Shown: positions 1 through 8,455 of the stretch, one piece after another | Numbering within the stretch: the stretch's first letter is position 1 | Layout: every line of letters starts with the position of its first letter | Translations under genes and position numbers: made by a program | The notes under the pieces: model-generated | Seen by the model: only the letters and a program-made list of their open reading frames with translations | Databases searched by the model: none | What the model was told of the DNA's origin: nothing | Source: CAYOZN01 sp964408455 | Lineage (GTDB): Bacteria > Planctomycetota > Phycisphaerae > UBA1845 > UTPLA1 | DNA length: 35,420 nt | Assembly (NCBI GenBank): GCA_964408455.1 | Contig: CAYOZN010000039.1 | Span: 1-35,420, forward strand | Direction of reading: 5' to 3'

Positions 1-111
1 CGGGATCATGGACGTGTTCATATGCCGGGCGATTTCCTCACATGCTGCGAAAACTCCCGCAGGCGTGAGGCGTCCGGCGGCGGCAACTGCTGCCGCCCTC
101 GGCCGGGTGGA

Positions 112-1344
112 TCAGTCGGGCCGCGTCAATCGGGCAAGCAGGCCCTGATCCCTGGGGTAGTCGTAGCCGACGGCGTAGAAGTCATCGCCGACTGTGGCAA
201 TGGCGTCCCAGTACACGAATTCGACGGGCAGGACGTAGGTTTCGACGGCCTTCAGGGTTTCGCCATCGAGTTTCGCGAGGAGGTTGTTGGCGAGATAGGA
301 CTGGACGTAGAGATGTTTGCCATCCCAAGCCATGGACTCGACATACATGTTGAACGGGACCGATTTGATCAGCACGTCGGGCTCGGCATCGGTGTTGACG
401 GCGATCAGCTTCTGAGAATCTGAATCGGCGGCCTCGACGTAGAACCACGTCAGCGGCGAACCGGTGGTCGCGGCGATTGCCTCGACGTAACAGTCCTCGC
501 CGGTCAGGTCCTTGAGATCGACCTCGTCGACGAGGACGTCGGCGCGGGTCCGTCTCTGTGCCTTGAAGTGGTTGTTGCTGCGCGAGCTGAGCCAGAAATC
601 ATCGGCCTGAGCGGCGTGCACGTACTTCCATTCGGAGGCGAAGGTGATCGGCGTGCCGAGGTTGCCATTGGCCGGATCGAGCGGATGGGTCTTGTCGTCG
701 TCGTCGTCCTTGAACCAGAGCATGGCTCCGTCGTAGGCGAGTCCCGCGTTTGAATCGGGCTCGCGCATGGGGACGGCGAACGACTGTGCGAGTGCCAGCG
801 GCTTCGGCTCGCGGTCGGGAGCGATGGCTTCCTGACGCGTGAAGTGGATTTTGCGGCCGTCGGTCGTGGCGATCTCGAGTTCGTCGTCGCCGATGAGTTC
901 GTAGCGCATGAGCTGGAGGCGGCTGGCGTTGATGTTCGCTTCGTCGTCGATCACGAAGGAACCGTCGCCGATCCGGGCGAACGCCGTGTGCATCTCGTCG
1001 ACGATGTTCAATTCGGGATCGCGGAATGTAATGCGGGCAGAGCCATCCTCGTCGAGGACGAGGTACTCGGTGTGAACCGTCCGGCCCGAGTAGTACTCCA
1101 ACTGGAGGAAGTAGCCCAGCAGGTCGCGGTCGTCGCCGTCGCAATGCCATACGCCGGCGAGGCGCTTCTCGTCGTCGCGGTCGGCATCGCCGCCGCCGCC
1201 GGGACCGGGATTCTGCGTCGGCGGATCGTTGGTTGGATCGGGGTTGAACATGGATGGATCGCAGCCGGCGGCGGCGGCCATCGCCAGGCCGATTGCACTC
1301 AGCAATGCGGCGCAACGTGTCACGAGCAGTTTTTCCTTTGCCAT
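112..1344 (-). CDS. Secreted lipoprotein with propeller-like C-terminal half
   Basis: A 410-residue protein of unknown function. The N-terminus is a lipoprotein signal: basic start, hydrophobic stretch, and a lipobox ending in AAAAGC with the lipidated Cys at about residue 28. Residues 29-60 are a low-complexity Pro/Gly/Asp/Asn linker of the kind that tethers exported domains. Residues 60-175 contain a GVWHCD segment and alternating beta-like strands that resemble a lipocalin-type barrel. Residues 190-410 contain repeats such as LAYDGAMLWF, MAWDGKHLYV and VGDDFYAVGY, spaced like blades of a beta-propeller. The ATG is preceded by GAAGGAG about 7 bases upstream, which supports the start. The gene is divergent from the phage-like module to its right and shows no link to it. 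The signal peptide is clear; the domain assignments are inference. Confidence 0.8.
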   Translation of the reverse strand: MAKEKLLVTRCAALLSAIGLAMAAAAGCDPSMFNPDPTNDPPTQNPGPGGGGDADRDDEKRLAGVWHCDGDDRDLLGYFLQLEYYSGRTVHTEYLVLDEDGSARITFRDPELNIVDEMHTAFARIGDGSFVIDDEANINASRLQLMRYELIGDDELEIATTDGRKIHFTRQEAIAPDREPKPLALAQSFAVPMREPDSNAGLAYDGAMLWFKDDDDDKTHPLDPANGNLGTPITFASEWKYVHAAQADDFWLSSRSNNHFKAQRRTRADVLVDEVDLKDLTGEDCYVEAIAATTGSPLTWFYVEAADSDSQKLIAVNTDAEPDVLIKSVPFNMYVESMAWDGKHLYVQSYLANNLLAKLDGETLKAVETYVLPVEFVYWDAIATVGDDFYAVGYDYPRDQGLLARLTRPD

Positions 1345-1565
1345 GGGTGTAACTCCTTCAAGGGGGCAGGCGCGACCGAGGCCGATTCCTCGCGTCGCGC
1401 GGTCACAATGGCGGGTCCCGGACTTGCCGGGCGGTCCGAACGCATGCCCCGGCGGATGGGGCCTCTGGGGCGATCCGGCGGGGTACAGGAGCTATGCGCC
1501 GCCGGGGGCGGGGGATTCACGCCACAGTCCGATTTTTCTTAACGGGTGACATTGCTGCCCCGTGA

Positions 1566-1594
1566 CGGAACGGGGAGCAAATCTATTGGGTGTC
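1566..1594 (+). repeat. 29-bp direct repeat, copy 1, covering the terminase start
   Basis: This segment differs from 4656-4684 at three positions only. It carries GGGGAG (1572-1577), eight bases, then TTG at 1586, so it looks like a complete ribosome binding site and start. Upstream, TTGCT/CCCCGT (from about 1554) can pair with ACGGGG/GCAA, so the site may sit in a hairpin. Copy 2 lies at the portal-gpI junction. Confidence 0.7.
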
Positions 1595-3025
1595 GTGTCA
1601 GACCAGGCGCCACCCAACCTGACCGCCCCACCGCTGCCGCCCGCAGAGAAGGCGCGCGCGGCAGGCGGCGCTTGCCCCGGCGCCGAACGGAAGCGGAAGC
1701 GCCGATCGCGGCGCGGCAGCACGCCGGCGGTGGCCGAGGCGATGGTGGGCCTGCTGCCCTACCAGCGCAGTGCCGTGCTCAACCCGGCCCGCTTCAGCTG
1801 GAACTGCTGGGCGCGGCAGACGGGCAAGAGCTTTACCTTCAGCCTGCGGCGGCTGGTGCGCGGGCTGGCGCGGCGGCGGAGCCAGATTCTGCTGTCGGCG
1901 GGCGAGCGTCAGAGCCGCGAGATCATGCACAAGGTGCGGCAGCACTGCGCAGCGCTGCGCATCTGGTGCGACTTTCGCGAGATCGAGGGCTTTGACGGCG
2001 CGCCGGGGGCCATTCTGGAGGCGCGGCTGTCGCGCGGGGTGCGCATCATCGCCCTGCCGGCCAACCCACAGACGGCGCGGGGCTTTTCGGGCGACGTGTT
2101 CCTGGACGAATTCGCGATGCACGGCGACGACGCGGCGGTGTGGGCGGCGCTGTTTCCATCGCTGTTGCGCGGGCACGGGGAACTGGACGTGGCCAGCACG
2201 CCGCGGGGCTGTTCGAACCTGTTCTACCGGCTGGCGACGAACGAGCGCTTCTGCCACAGCACGGTGACGCTGGCGGCGGCGGCGGCGCAGGGGCTGGAGA
2301 CGGACATGGCGGCGCTGCGCGAGGCGGTGGATTCGGAGGAGATCTGGCGGCAGGAGTTCTGCTGCGAGTTCGTGGACGAGGCGGGCAGCTTCATGCCGTA
2401 CGAGCTGATCCGCTCGTGCCAGGATGCCGGCATCGACACGGACATCGACTGGGCGGCGCTGGGGCGGCGCGATCTGGACGTCTATGCCGGCGTGGACATC
2501 GGGCGGCGGCACGATCTGACGGCGCTATGGCTGTGGCGGCGGGACGGGCGGGCGCTGGTCACGTGCGGGGTGGCGGTGATGGCGAATGCGCCGTTTCGCG
2601 AGCAGGCGGCGCTACTGGAGCGGGTGCTGGTGCAGCCGTCGGTGCGGCGGCTGGCGATCGATGCGACGGGGATGGGGCTGATGCTGGCGGAGGAGCTGGA
2701 GCGGGCACACGGCGGGCACCGGGTGGAGGCGGTGAACATGAGCGCGGGGCGGAAGAGCCAACTGGCCGGGGGGCTGCGGGTCATGGCGGAGCGGGGGCTC
2801 CTGCGGATACCGGCGGATGCCGCCATCGGGACGGACTGGCATTCGATCGCGCGCACGGCGACGGCGACCGGGCAGGTTCGCTTTGACGCGGCGCGGACGG
2901 CGGCGGGGCACGGGGATCGCTTCTGGGCGGCGGCGCTGGGCGTGAGTGCCGCGTCGGAGGCACCGGGGCGGGCGGAATATGCAGGGGGAGAGAGGCTGGC
3001 GTTTGCGCGGGAGGGGATATGGTAG
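1586..3025 (+). CDS. Terminase large subunit, Mu gp28-like
   Basis: This is the DNA-packaging motor of a tailed-phage head, an ATPase plus nuclease. With the TTG start (479 residues) the ATPase half shows a Walker A-like RQTGKS at about 77-82, a Walker B VFLDE at 171-175 with the catalytic Glu, and ASTPRG at 203-208 as the coupling motif. The nuclease half (RNase H fold) shows GVDIGRRHD at about 302-310, AIDATGMG near 357-364 and HGDRFWA near the end, giving the expected acidic metal-binding residues. The order and the following portal, gpI and gpT genes match Mu-type heads; Mu gp28 is somewhat longer. A GTG at 1562 would add eight residues but has no ribosome binding site, while TTG 1586 has GGGGAG; ATG 1742 is a third choice. 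Residues 35-45 are very basic. All key residues are present, so the gene looks functional. Confidence 0.88.
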   Translation: MGVVSDQAPPNLTAPPLPPAEKARAAGGACPGAERKRKRRSRRGSTPAVAEAMVGLLPYQRSAVLNPARFSWNCWARQTGKSFTFSLRRLVRGLARRRSQILLSAGERQSREIMHKVRQHCAALRIWCDFREIEGFDGAPGAILEARLSRGVRIIALPANPQTARGFSGDVFLDEFAMHGDDAAVWAALFPSLLRGHGELDVASTPRGCSNLFYRLATNERFCHSTVTLAAAAAQGLETDMAALREAVDSEEIWRQEFCCEFVDEAGSFMPYELIRSCQDAGIDTDIDWAALGRRDLDVYAGVDIGRRHDLTALWLWRRDGRALVTCGVAVMANAPFREQAALLERVLVQPSVRRLAIDATGMGLMLAEELERAHGGHRVEAVNMSAGRKSQLAGGLRVMAERGLLRIPADAAIGTDWHSIARTATATGQVRFDAARTAAGHGDRFWAAALGVSAASEAPGRAEYAGGERLAFAREGIW

Positions 3026-3045
3026 GAAAACGCGGAATTCAAAGT

Positions 3046-3263
3046 GTGAAATTAAAAATTATGAATGATGAATGCTGAATGGAGAATGGTGAATTCTAAA
3101 TGATGAATGGTGAATTATCGTTGTCATTGAGTGTTGTCGATGCCGAGAAATTTGTGTTGCTCATTTTGAATTTTGCATTTTGAGTTTCGAATCTTTAATT
3201 TTGCATTTTGCATTTTTCATTCGCCATTCCTCATTCAGCATTAAGCATTCCTCATTCAACATT
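3046..3263. repeat. Inverted pair of heptamer-repeat arrays between terminase and portal
   Basis: 3046-3115 is ten consecutive 7-base units of pattern NNNGAAT. 3159-3263 is fifteen consecutive units of pattern NNNCATT or NNGAATT/NNGCATT. The second array read on the minus strand has the pattern of the first, so the two form a large degenerate inverted repeat around about 43 bases. The block is AT-rich inside very GC-rich genes and ends just before the portal ribosome binding site. It has the character of the short tandemly repeated repetitive (STRR) sequences known from cyanobacteria. Confidence 0.85.
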
Positions 3264-3278
3264 CACCAGGAGCCTGAC

Positions 3279-4637
3279 ATGAATCCGATTCTGACGATCG
3301 TCAATGCCATCCGCCGTCGTAGAAACGACAGGCCGCCGCGGCCGGGGGTGATGATCCATCCGCGGCGGGAGGACAGCATGCGCGACTATCCGGCCGACGG
3401 GCTGACGCCGCAGCGGCTGACCGCCATCTTTCGCGAGGCGGACGGCGGATCGCCTGCCGCGCAGATGGCACTGTTCGAGCAGATGGAGGAGAAGGATGCG
3501 CACCTGTACAGCGTGGCGAACACGCGGCGGCTGGCGGTCACGGGGCTGCCGTGGACCATCGTGCCGGCAGACCCGCCGGGCGGGGAATCGGGAGACGGGG
3601 CCGGAACGCGGAGCGGAGACGGTGGCGAGCGCGACGGGGGTGAGCGGCGCGGGAGTGCGGAACTGGCGCGGGAGGCGGCGCAGTACTGCGAGGGCGTGCT
3701 GCGCGATCTGGAGGGCTTCGAGGAGGCGCTGGCGCACCTGTCGCTGGCGGTCGGCCGGAACGTGGCCGTGGCGGAGCTGATCTGGGAGGCGGGGCCGGGC
3801 GGGGTGCGGCTGGCGGCGGTGGCGCCGGTGCCCTTTGCGCGGCTGTCCTTCGACGAGTTCGACGGCCTGCGGATATTGACCGAGGCGGAGCCGATCGACG
3901 GCATCGCCCTGCCGCGGGACAAGTTCATCGTGCATGCGCCGCACGCGGCCAGCGGACACGCGGCGCGGGGCGGGCTGCTTCGAGCCACGGCGATGGCATT
4001 CATCGCCAAGCACTTCGCCATCAAGGACTGGCTGATCTTCGCGGAGGTCTTCGGGATGCCGGTGCGCATCGCGCGCTATGAGCCCGGGGCGGCGCCGGAG
4101 GAGAAGCGCGAGCTATTGGACATGCTTCGGCGGCTGGGGGCCGACGCGACGGGCATCTTTTCCAAGGCGGTCGACATCGACATCAAGCAGACGCGGGTGC
4201 CGGGCGAGACCAACCTGTACGAGGGGCTGTGCCACTACTTCGATCGCGAGATCAGCAAGGCGTGGCTGGGGCAGACGCTGACGACGGACACGATCCGGAA
4301 CCGTGCGAGCGCGGGCGCGGCATCGGTGCACGATCGCGTGCGGCGAGATCTGCGCGAGGACGATCTGCGCAAGGAGGCGCACACGCTGCGGCGCGATCTG
4401 CTGGCGCCGCTGGTGCGGCTGCGGTTCGGGCCTGGGGCGCCGGTGCCGCAGTTTCGGCGGGTGCTGGATCAGACGCTGGCGCCGGAGCGGCTGGCGGCGG
4501 TGCTGTCGACGGCGGCGAACGAGCTGGGCCTGCGCATCTCGGCGGACTGGGCGCACCGGGCGCTGGGCATTCCGGCGGCGGCGGCCGGGGCGGCGGCGCT
4601 GGCGGGCCGGACGGAGGGCGGGCGACGAGGGGAATGA
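3279..4637 (+). CDS. Portal protein, Mu gp29-like (DUF935)
   Basis: The portal forms the dodecameric ring at the capsid vertex through which terminase threads DNA. The 452-residue product matches the DUF935 family in its general features: an early PADGLTPQRLTAIFREAD segment, MEEKDAHLYSVANTRRLAV followed by LPWTIVPAD, then GIALPRDKFIVH, then KHFAIKDWLIFAEVFGMPV, and late LGQTLTTDT. Mu gp29 is about 510 residues, so this copy is slightly short. An upstream in-frame extension to 3180 would translate the heptamer repeats and is rejected; ATG 3279 has CAGGAG seven bases upstream. Residues 100-125 are a Gly/Glu/Arg-rich insertion. In Mu the next gene would be gp30 (F, head morphogenesis); here it is missing and the 29-bp repeat copy occupies the junction. 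Confidence 0.88.
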   Translation: MNPILTIVNAIRRRRNDRPPRPGVMIHPRREDSMRDYPADGLTPQRLTAIFREADGGSPAAQMALFEQMEEKDAHLYSVANTRRLAVTGLPWTIVPADPPGGESGDGAGTRSGDGGERDGGERRGSAELAREAAQYCEGVLRDLEGFEEALAHLSLAVGRNVAVAELIWEAGPGGVRLAAVAPVPFARLSFDEFDGLRILTEAEPIDGIALPRDKFIVHAPHAASGHAARGGLLRATAMAFIAKHFAIKDWLIFAEVFGMPVRIARYEPGAAPEEKRELLDMLRRLGADATGIFSKAVDIDIKQTRVPGETNLYEGLCHYFDREISKAWLGQTLTTDTIRNRASAGAASVHDRVRRDLREDDLRKEAHTLRRDLLAPLVRLRFGPGAPVPQFRRVLDQTLAPERLAAVLSTAANELGLRISADWAHRALGIPAAAAGAAALAGRTEGGRRGE

Positions 4638-4655
4638 GGCCGCGGCGGGCGGTGG

Positions 4656-4684
4656 CGGAACGGGGAGCAACTCTAATGGGTATC
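4656..4684 (+). repeat. 29-bp direct repeat, copy 2, at the portal-gpI junction
   Basis: A near-copy of 1566-1594 with three mismatches. GGGGAG is followed by ATG at 4676, which opens only four codons (MGIW) before TGA. It therefore looks like a detached translation start left over from a duplication or deletion. Confidence 0.7.
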
Positions 4685-4733
4685 TGGTGACGAGATGATC
4701 GCGAGGCATTTTCAAGCGAGAGGAGAACGAGAC

Positions 4734-5831
4734 ATGCCGCCGTCGAAGGAGACCGATTGCGAACGCGTGGTACTGGAGGCCGCGGCCGTTTCAACGGGAG
4801 ACGAGGGGCCGGCCGATGTGCCGGCGCAGATCCTGGTGGCGCCGTGGGGCGAGGTGAAGACGACGGCCGGGGCGTTCGTCGTCGACGAGACGGCGGGCGA
4901 GGCAACGGTCGCGGCCTTCACGCGGCATGGCACCGATCTGCCGATCGACTACGAGCACCAGACGCTGGGGGGAACGTACAGCTCGCCGAGCGGGCTGGCC
5001 CCGGCGGCGGGCTGGATCAAGTGTCTTCGACTTGTCACTCCCGAGGCGGCGGCGCTGGCGGGCGTGGAACCGGGCCTGTGGGCAGACGTGTCGTGGACCG
5101 GCGATGCGCGGGCACGGCTGGCGGCCCGCGAGTACCGGTACCTGTCGCCGGTGGCCCTGGTGCGTCGCGGCGACCGTCGGCTGATGGCGCTGCACTCGGT
5201 GGCACTGACGAACAAGCCTGCGATCATTGGGATGCGGCCGGTGGTCAGCCGCAGCGAGGCGGTCGCGATTGCGGCATCGGCGGCCGGGATGGATAGGCCG
5301 GCAGGGACCGAGGGCGATTTGGCCCCGCCAGCGGTGCCGGCGGGTGAGGCGGGCGAGACCTTCATTTTTGACGGGGCGGCGGCGGCGGCAAACAACCTGG
5401 CGCTGATCACGCTGCGCGAGGTGCTCTCGCTGGCGCCGGACGCGGGGGCGGGGACGGTGCTGCTGGCGGCGCTGTCGCGTATCCGCTCGCTGGAGAACCT
5501 GGCGCGGGAACGTGCGGCGGAGGACCGGGTGGCACGGGCGTCGGGGGCGGGGAAGTTGTCGCCGGCGCAGCGTGACTGGGCGCTGGCACTGGCGCGGCGC
5601 GACCCGGAAGAGTTCGACCGCTGGGAGGCGCTGGCGCCCTGCGTGGTGCTGGTGGGGCGCATTGCGCCGCCGGCGGGCGCGGGTCCGGGGGCGGCGGGCG
5701 GGCGCCATGCCGCGGGCGACGTGAAGAATCGGGCGGCGATTGAAGCGGCGCGCCGCGAGTGGCGGGCGAACCGGGCGATTCTGGAGAAGCTCTGCACGGA
5801 AGACGCCTATGCCGCGCACGCGGCACGGTAG
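4734..5831 (+). CDS. Mu gpI-like prohead protease/scaffold
   Basis: In Mu the I gene encodes a head-maturation protease whose C-terminal part serves as scaffold (gpZ). This 365-residue product is close to the Mu length and has the family's landmarks: TDLPIDYEHQT near residues 68-77, SGLAPAAGWI near 86-95, LWADVSWT, YRYLSPVAL near 135-142 and LHSVALTNKPAI near 153-164. The C-terminal 150 residues are Ala/Arg/Glu-rich and probably helical, as expected for a scaffold. Start: ATG 4734 follows GAGAGGAGAA and is preferred over ATG 4695, which would add 13 residues. The internal restart that gives gpZ in Mu cannot be judged here. Confidence 0.82.
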   Translation: MPPSKETDCERVVLEAAAVSTGDEGPADVPAQILVAPWGEVKTTAGAFVVDETAGEATVAAFTRHGTDLPIDYEHQTLGGTYSSPSGLAPAAGWIKCLRLVTPEAAALAGVEPGLWADVSWTGDARARLAAREYRYLSPVALVRRGDRRLMALHSVALTNKPAIIGMRPVVSRSEAVAIAASAAGMDRPAGTEGDLAPPAVPAGEAGETFIFDGAAAAANNLALITLREVLSLAPDAGAGTVLLAALSRIRSLENLARERAAEDRVARASGAGKLSPAQRDWALALARRDPEEFDRWEALAPCVVLVGRIAPPAGAGPGAAGGRHAAGDVKNRAAIEAARREWRANRAILEKLCTEDAYAAHAAR

Positions 5832-5887
5832 GCGGGGCGACGTGGGCAATCAACGGACCATCGGCGAAAACTGGAAAGGAACAAGAC

Positions 5888-6643
5888 ATGGCACTTGCAG
5901 CCAATCGCGAACTCAATCGATTCGTGGATCAGGAACTTCGCAGCTACCCGGTGGCGGCGTCCAGCCACATCCACAAGGGGGCGCTGGTCGGCATCGCGCG
6001 GGCGTCGGGCGGCGTGCGCCCGCTGGAGGCGCAGGACGTCTTTGCGGGGATCGCCTACGAAGAGGCGGACAATTCGAGCGGGGAAAGCGGCGACATCGCG
6101 GTGCGCGTCTATACGCAGGGGGACTTCCTCCTGCCGGTGACCGGGGTGGCGGCGGCGCTGGCGGGGGCGCCGGTGTATGCGGCCGACGACGAGCAGGGAT
6201 TGATGTCGACGGAGGCGGGCGGCAGCCTGTGCGGCGTGCTGCTGGCGGCGGCGGGCGGCGAGCTGGGGGTGGTCCGGCTGATTGCGGCGGGCTCGCAACT
6301 GGTGGAGCAGGCGCTCAACATTCCGCTGGTCAGTTCGGCGGCGGGTGCGACGACGGCGACGGTGATGGTGGTGCAGCGCGCGATCCGCATCATCAGCGCC
6401 CAGGTGACATTCGTGACGGTCCCCAACTCGGGAGCGCTGGACGTGGGGACGACGCTGGCCGACCCGGACGAGGTGATTGACGCTTTCGATCTGTCATCGC
6501 TTACGCCGAACGAGCCGGCGACGCCGACGCTGGTCGGCCTGGTGGTGCCCGGCGGCACGACGCTGCTGGCGAAGGTGGGCCAGGCGACGGTCACGGCGGG
6601 CACGGGCGGATTGCTGTCGATGCGGTACGTGGAGCTTCCGTAA
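5888..6643 (+). CDS. Capsid decoration protein-like (DUF2190-like N-terminus)
   Basis: A 251-residue protein between the protease and the major capsid gene, the usual place for a head-decoration or stabilisation protein. The N-terminal half (residues 1-115) reads like DUF2190 proteins: a small beta-rich domain with HIHKGALVGIA, QDVFAGIAYEEAD and VRVYTQGDFLL, then a turn at VYAADDEQG. Residues 145-250 form a second beta-rich, Thr/Val/Gly-rich part (VTFVTVPNSGALDVG) that is not usual for the family and may be an added surface domain. The start is ATG 5888 behind GAAAGGAA; an ORF extension to 5759 overlaps gpI and is rejected. The placement is strong; the family name is moderate. Confidence 0.7.
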   Translation: MALAANRELNRFVDQELRSYPVAASSHIHKGALVGIARASGGVRPLEAQDVFAGIAYEEADNSSGESGDIAVRVYTQGDFLLPVTGVAAALAGAPVYAADDEQGLMSTEAGGSLCGVLLAAAGGELGVVRLIAAGSQLVEQALNIPLVSSAAGATTATVMVVQRAIRIISAQVTFVTVPNSGALDVGTTLADPDEVIDAFDLSSLTPNEPATPTLVGLVVPGGTTLLAKVGQATVTAGTGGLLSMRYVELP

Positions 6644-6645
6644 AG

Positions 6646-6814
6646 AACAATGATGAATGCAAAATGCTGAATTAAAAATGAAGAATGATCGCGAGACGCC
6701 CATCGCGTCATCCACTTCGGATCATCATTTGGCAGTCAACATTCCACATTCAGCATTCAGCACAAGATTTTGGATTTTGGATTCTGGATTTTGAATCTTG
6801 AATTTTGAATTTTG
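6646..6814. repeat. Heptamer-repeat arrays between decoration and capsid genes
   Basis: 6646-6687 is six 7-base units of pattern NNNAATG. 6724-6814 is thirteen units that drift from NNCATTC to GATTTTG to AATTTTG. As at 3046-3263, the two arrays are roughly inverted relative to each other around a short GC-richer spacer. The last unit ends about 22 bases before the capsid gene start. Confidence 0.85.
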
Positions 6815-6835
6815 CATTTCCCGAAAGGACCAATC

Positions 6836-7750
6836 ATGGCCGTCATCAATACGGGACTGATTACGAAGGGTCTGCGCAGCGAGTTTTTCAACAGGTTCGA
6901 AAACACACGTACGCATTACCAGGACCTGGCCACGCGGGTGGCCTCGACCACGGACCGGGAGAACTACCGCTGGCTGGGGACGGTGCCACAGGTGCGCGAG
7001 TGGGGACAGGGCCGGCTGGCGCAGGGCATGCGGAGCGAGAGCTACTCGATCGAGAACCTGAAGTATGAGTCGACGCTGGAGGTGGATCGCGACGAGATCA
7101 GCGATGACCAGACGGGTCAGATCCGGCTGCGGATCGCGGAACTGGCGCAGCGGGCGGCGACGCACAAGGACTTTCTGATCGCCGAGCTGCTGGGCGGCGG
7201 AGAGACGGCGGGGAACAACAGTTACGACGGGGTGAGCTACTTCAACGCGGCCCACGAGAGCGGGGCCTCGGGCGAGCAGAGCAACGTCGTGGCCGAGGAC
7301 ATCGTGACGCCGGCGGTGCCGACGGTGGCGGAATTCAAGGCGTCGCTCAAGTCGGCGATCGGGCGAATGCTGGGGTTCGTCGATGACCGGGCCGAGCCGA
7401 TGGTGCTGTCGGCGACGGGCCTGGTGTGCGTGGTGCCGACGACGATGTTGTTCACGGCGCTGGAGGCGATCAACGCGACGGTGATCGGGAGCGATACGAA
7501 CGTGCTGGCCGGCATTGCCCGGGTGGTGTCGCTGCCGTGGCTCGCGGATGCGGACGCATGGTACCTGCTGAAGACGGACGGCGTGGTGCGGCCCTTCATC
7601 TTTCAGGATCGCGAGCCCATCGAGTTCGGGGCGATGGCGGAGGATTCGGACGAGGGCTTTCGCCGCGAGAAGTTCCTCTTCGGCGTGCGGGCGCGGTATC
7701 GGATGGCGTATGGGTACTGGCAGTACGCGGTGAAGGTGCAGTTTTCGTGA
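6836..7750 (+). CDS. Major capsid protein, Mu gpT-like
   Basis: The subunit of the icosahedral shell. The 304-residue product is almost exactly the length of Mu gpT (about 305). It opens with a short N-terminal arm (MAVINTGLITKGLRSEF), then a helical stretch with DLATRVASTTDRENYRWLG and VREWGQGR, a central region with TLEVDRDEISDDQTGQI, then SYFNAAHESG and late WYLLKTDGVVRPFIFQDREP. These follow the Mu gpT order. ATG 6836 is preceded by GAAAGGA; an upstream ATG at 6812 would translate the end of the heptamer array and is rejected. No prohead cleavage site can be assigned by eye. The gene is intact. Confidence 0.88.
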   Translation: MAVINTGLITKGLRSEFFNRFENTRTHYQDLATRVASTTDRENYRWLGTVPQVREWGQGRLAQGMRSESYSIENLKYESTLEVDRDEISDDQTGQIRLRIAELAQRAATHKDFLIAELLGGGETAGNNSYDGVSYFNAAHESGASGEQSNVVAEDIVTPAVPTVAEFKASLKSAIGRMLGFVDDRAEPMVLSATGLVCVVPTTMLFTALEAINATVIGSDTNVLAGIARVVSLPWLADADAWYLLKTDGVVRPFIFQDREPIEFGAMAEDSDEGFRREKFLFGVRARYRMAYGYWQYAVKVQFS

Positions 7751-7792
7751 TGATTGGTCGTGGGGATTGGTCACTTGTGATTTGGTGATTGA

Positions 7793-7855
7793 GATTCAGA
7801 CGGGCAGATTCTGGAATTCGGATTTGAGATTTGAGATCTGAAATCGGAGACCTGA
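7793..7855. repeat. Heptamer-repeat array between capsid and gp36-like genes
   Basis: Nine consecutive 7-base units centred on GATTTGA (GATTCAG, GATTCTG, GATTTGA twice, GATCTGA and variants), with a phase-shifted continuation to about 7890. The consensus differs from the other two arrays, and only one orientation is evident. Confidence 0.75.
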
Positions 7856-7909
7856 ACTGAGATCCGATGCGAAATTCGAGATCTGAGATGTTCTGAGGCG
7901 GGAGGCGTG

Positions 7910-8353
7910 ATGTCTTACGTGAGCAATGCGGACATTCAGCAGCGGCTGGGGACGGCGGCGTACATCCAACTGACGGACGATGACGGGACGGGTTCGGCGG
8001 ACGAGAGTGTCGTCGATGAGGCACGCATTTCCGCCGAGGCCGAGATCGACAGCCACCTGGCCGGGCGATATGCCACGCCGGTGGATGCGACGGGCGAGCC
8101 GGCGGTGGCGGCGGTGCTGGCGTCGATGGCGCTGGACCTGGCGAGCTATCGGCTGCATCTGCGGCGAGTGCCGGTGCCGGCGGATGTGATCCGGCGGCGG
8201 GAGGAGAGCATGGCCTGGCTGCGGGCGGTGGCCGCGGGACAGGCGCATCTGCCGGCCCTGACACCGCCAACGGCGGCGCGGGCACAGGGGATCGTGGCCC
8301 AGATCGCCGGGCCTCAGCGGCGGATGACCCGGGAGGCGCTGGAGGGCCTGTAA
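7910..8353 (+). CDS. Mu gp36-like head-completion protein (DUF1320)
   Basis: A 147-residue protein of the DUF1320 family, which follows the capsid gene in Mu-like phages and is thought to act in head completion or connection. Family features: MSYVSNADIQQRLG at the N-terminus, a helix with ARISAEAEIDSHLAGRYATP, then a long second helix pair LDLASYRLHL and ADVIRRREESMAWL. Start: ATG 7910 follows GGGAGG with four bases between; GTG 7907 is a near-equal alternative. In Mu, gp35 lies between gpT and gp36; here that slot holds only the heptamer array. Confidence 0.78.
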   Translation: MSYVSNADIQQRLGTAAYIQLTDDDGTGSADESVVDEARISAEAEIDSHLAGRYATPVDATGEPAVAAVLASMALDLASYRLHLRRVPVPADVIRRREESMAWLRAVAAGQAHLPALTPPTAARAQGIVAQIAGPQRRMTREALEGL

Positions 8354-8455
8354 AGGGCGGCGCGCGGGCGAACCAGTGGCACTTCGACCAGCACGGGCTG
8401 GCGGCATTGTTGAACCAGCGTGCGAATGCGATCTGCATGAAAGGAATGCAGCACG

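Noticed and set aside
1..111. A gene on the plus strand at the left edge (22-423)
   Set aside because: It runs antisense into the lipoprotein gene and has no coding character. The short stem GGCGGCA/TGCCGCC at 79-97 lacks a T run and is too weak to call a terminator.
3180..3278. N-terminal extension of the portal protein
   Set aside because: It would be a translation of heptamer repeats; ATG 3279 has its own ribosome binding site.
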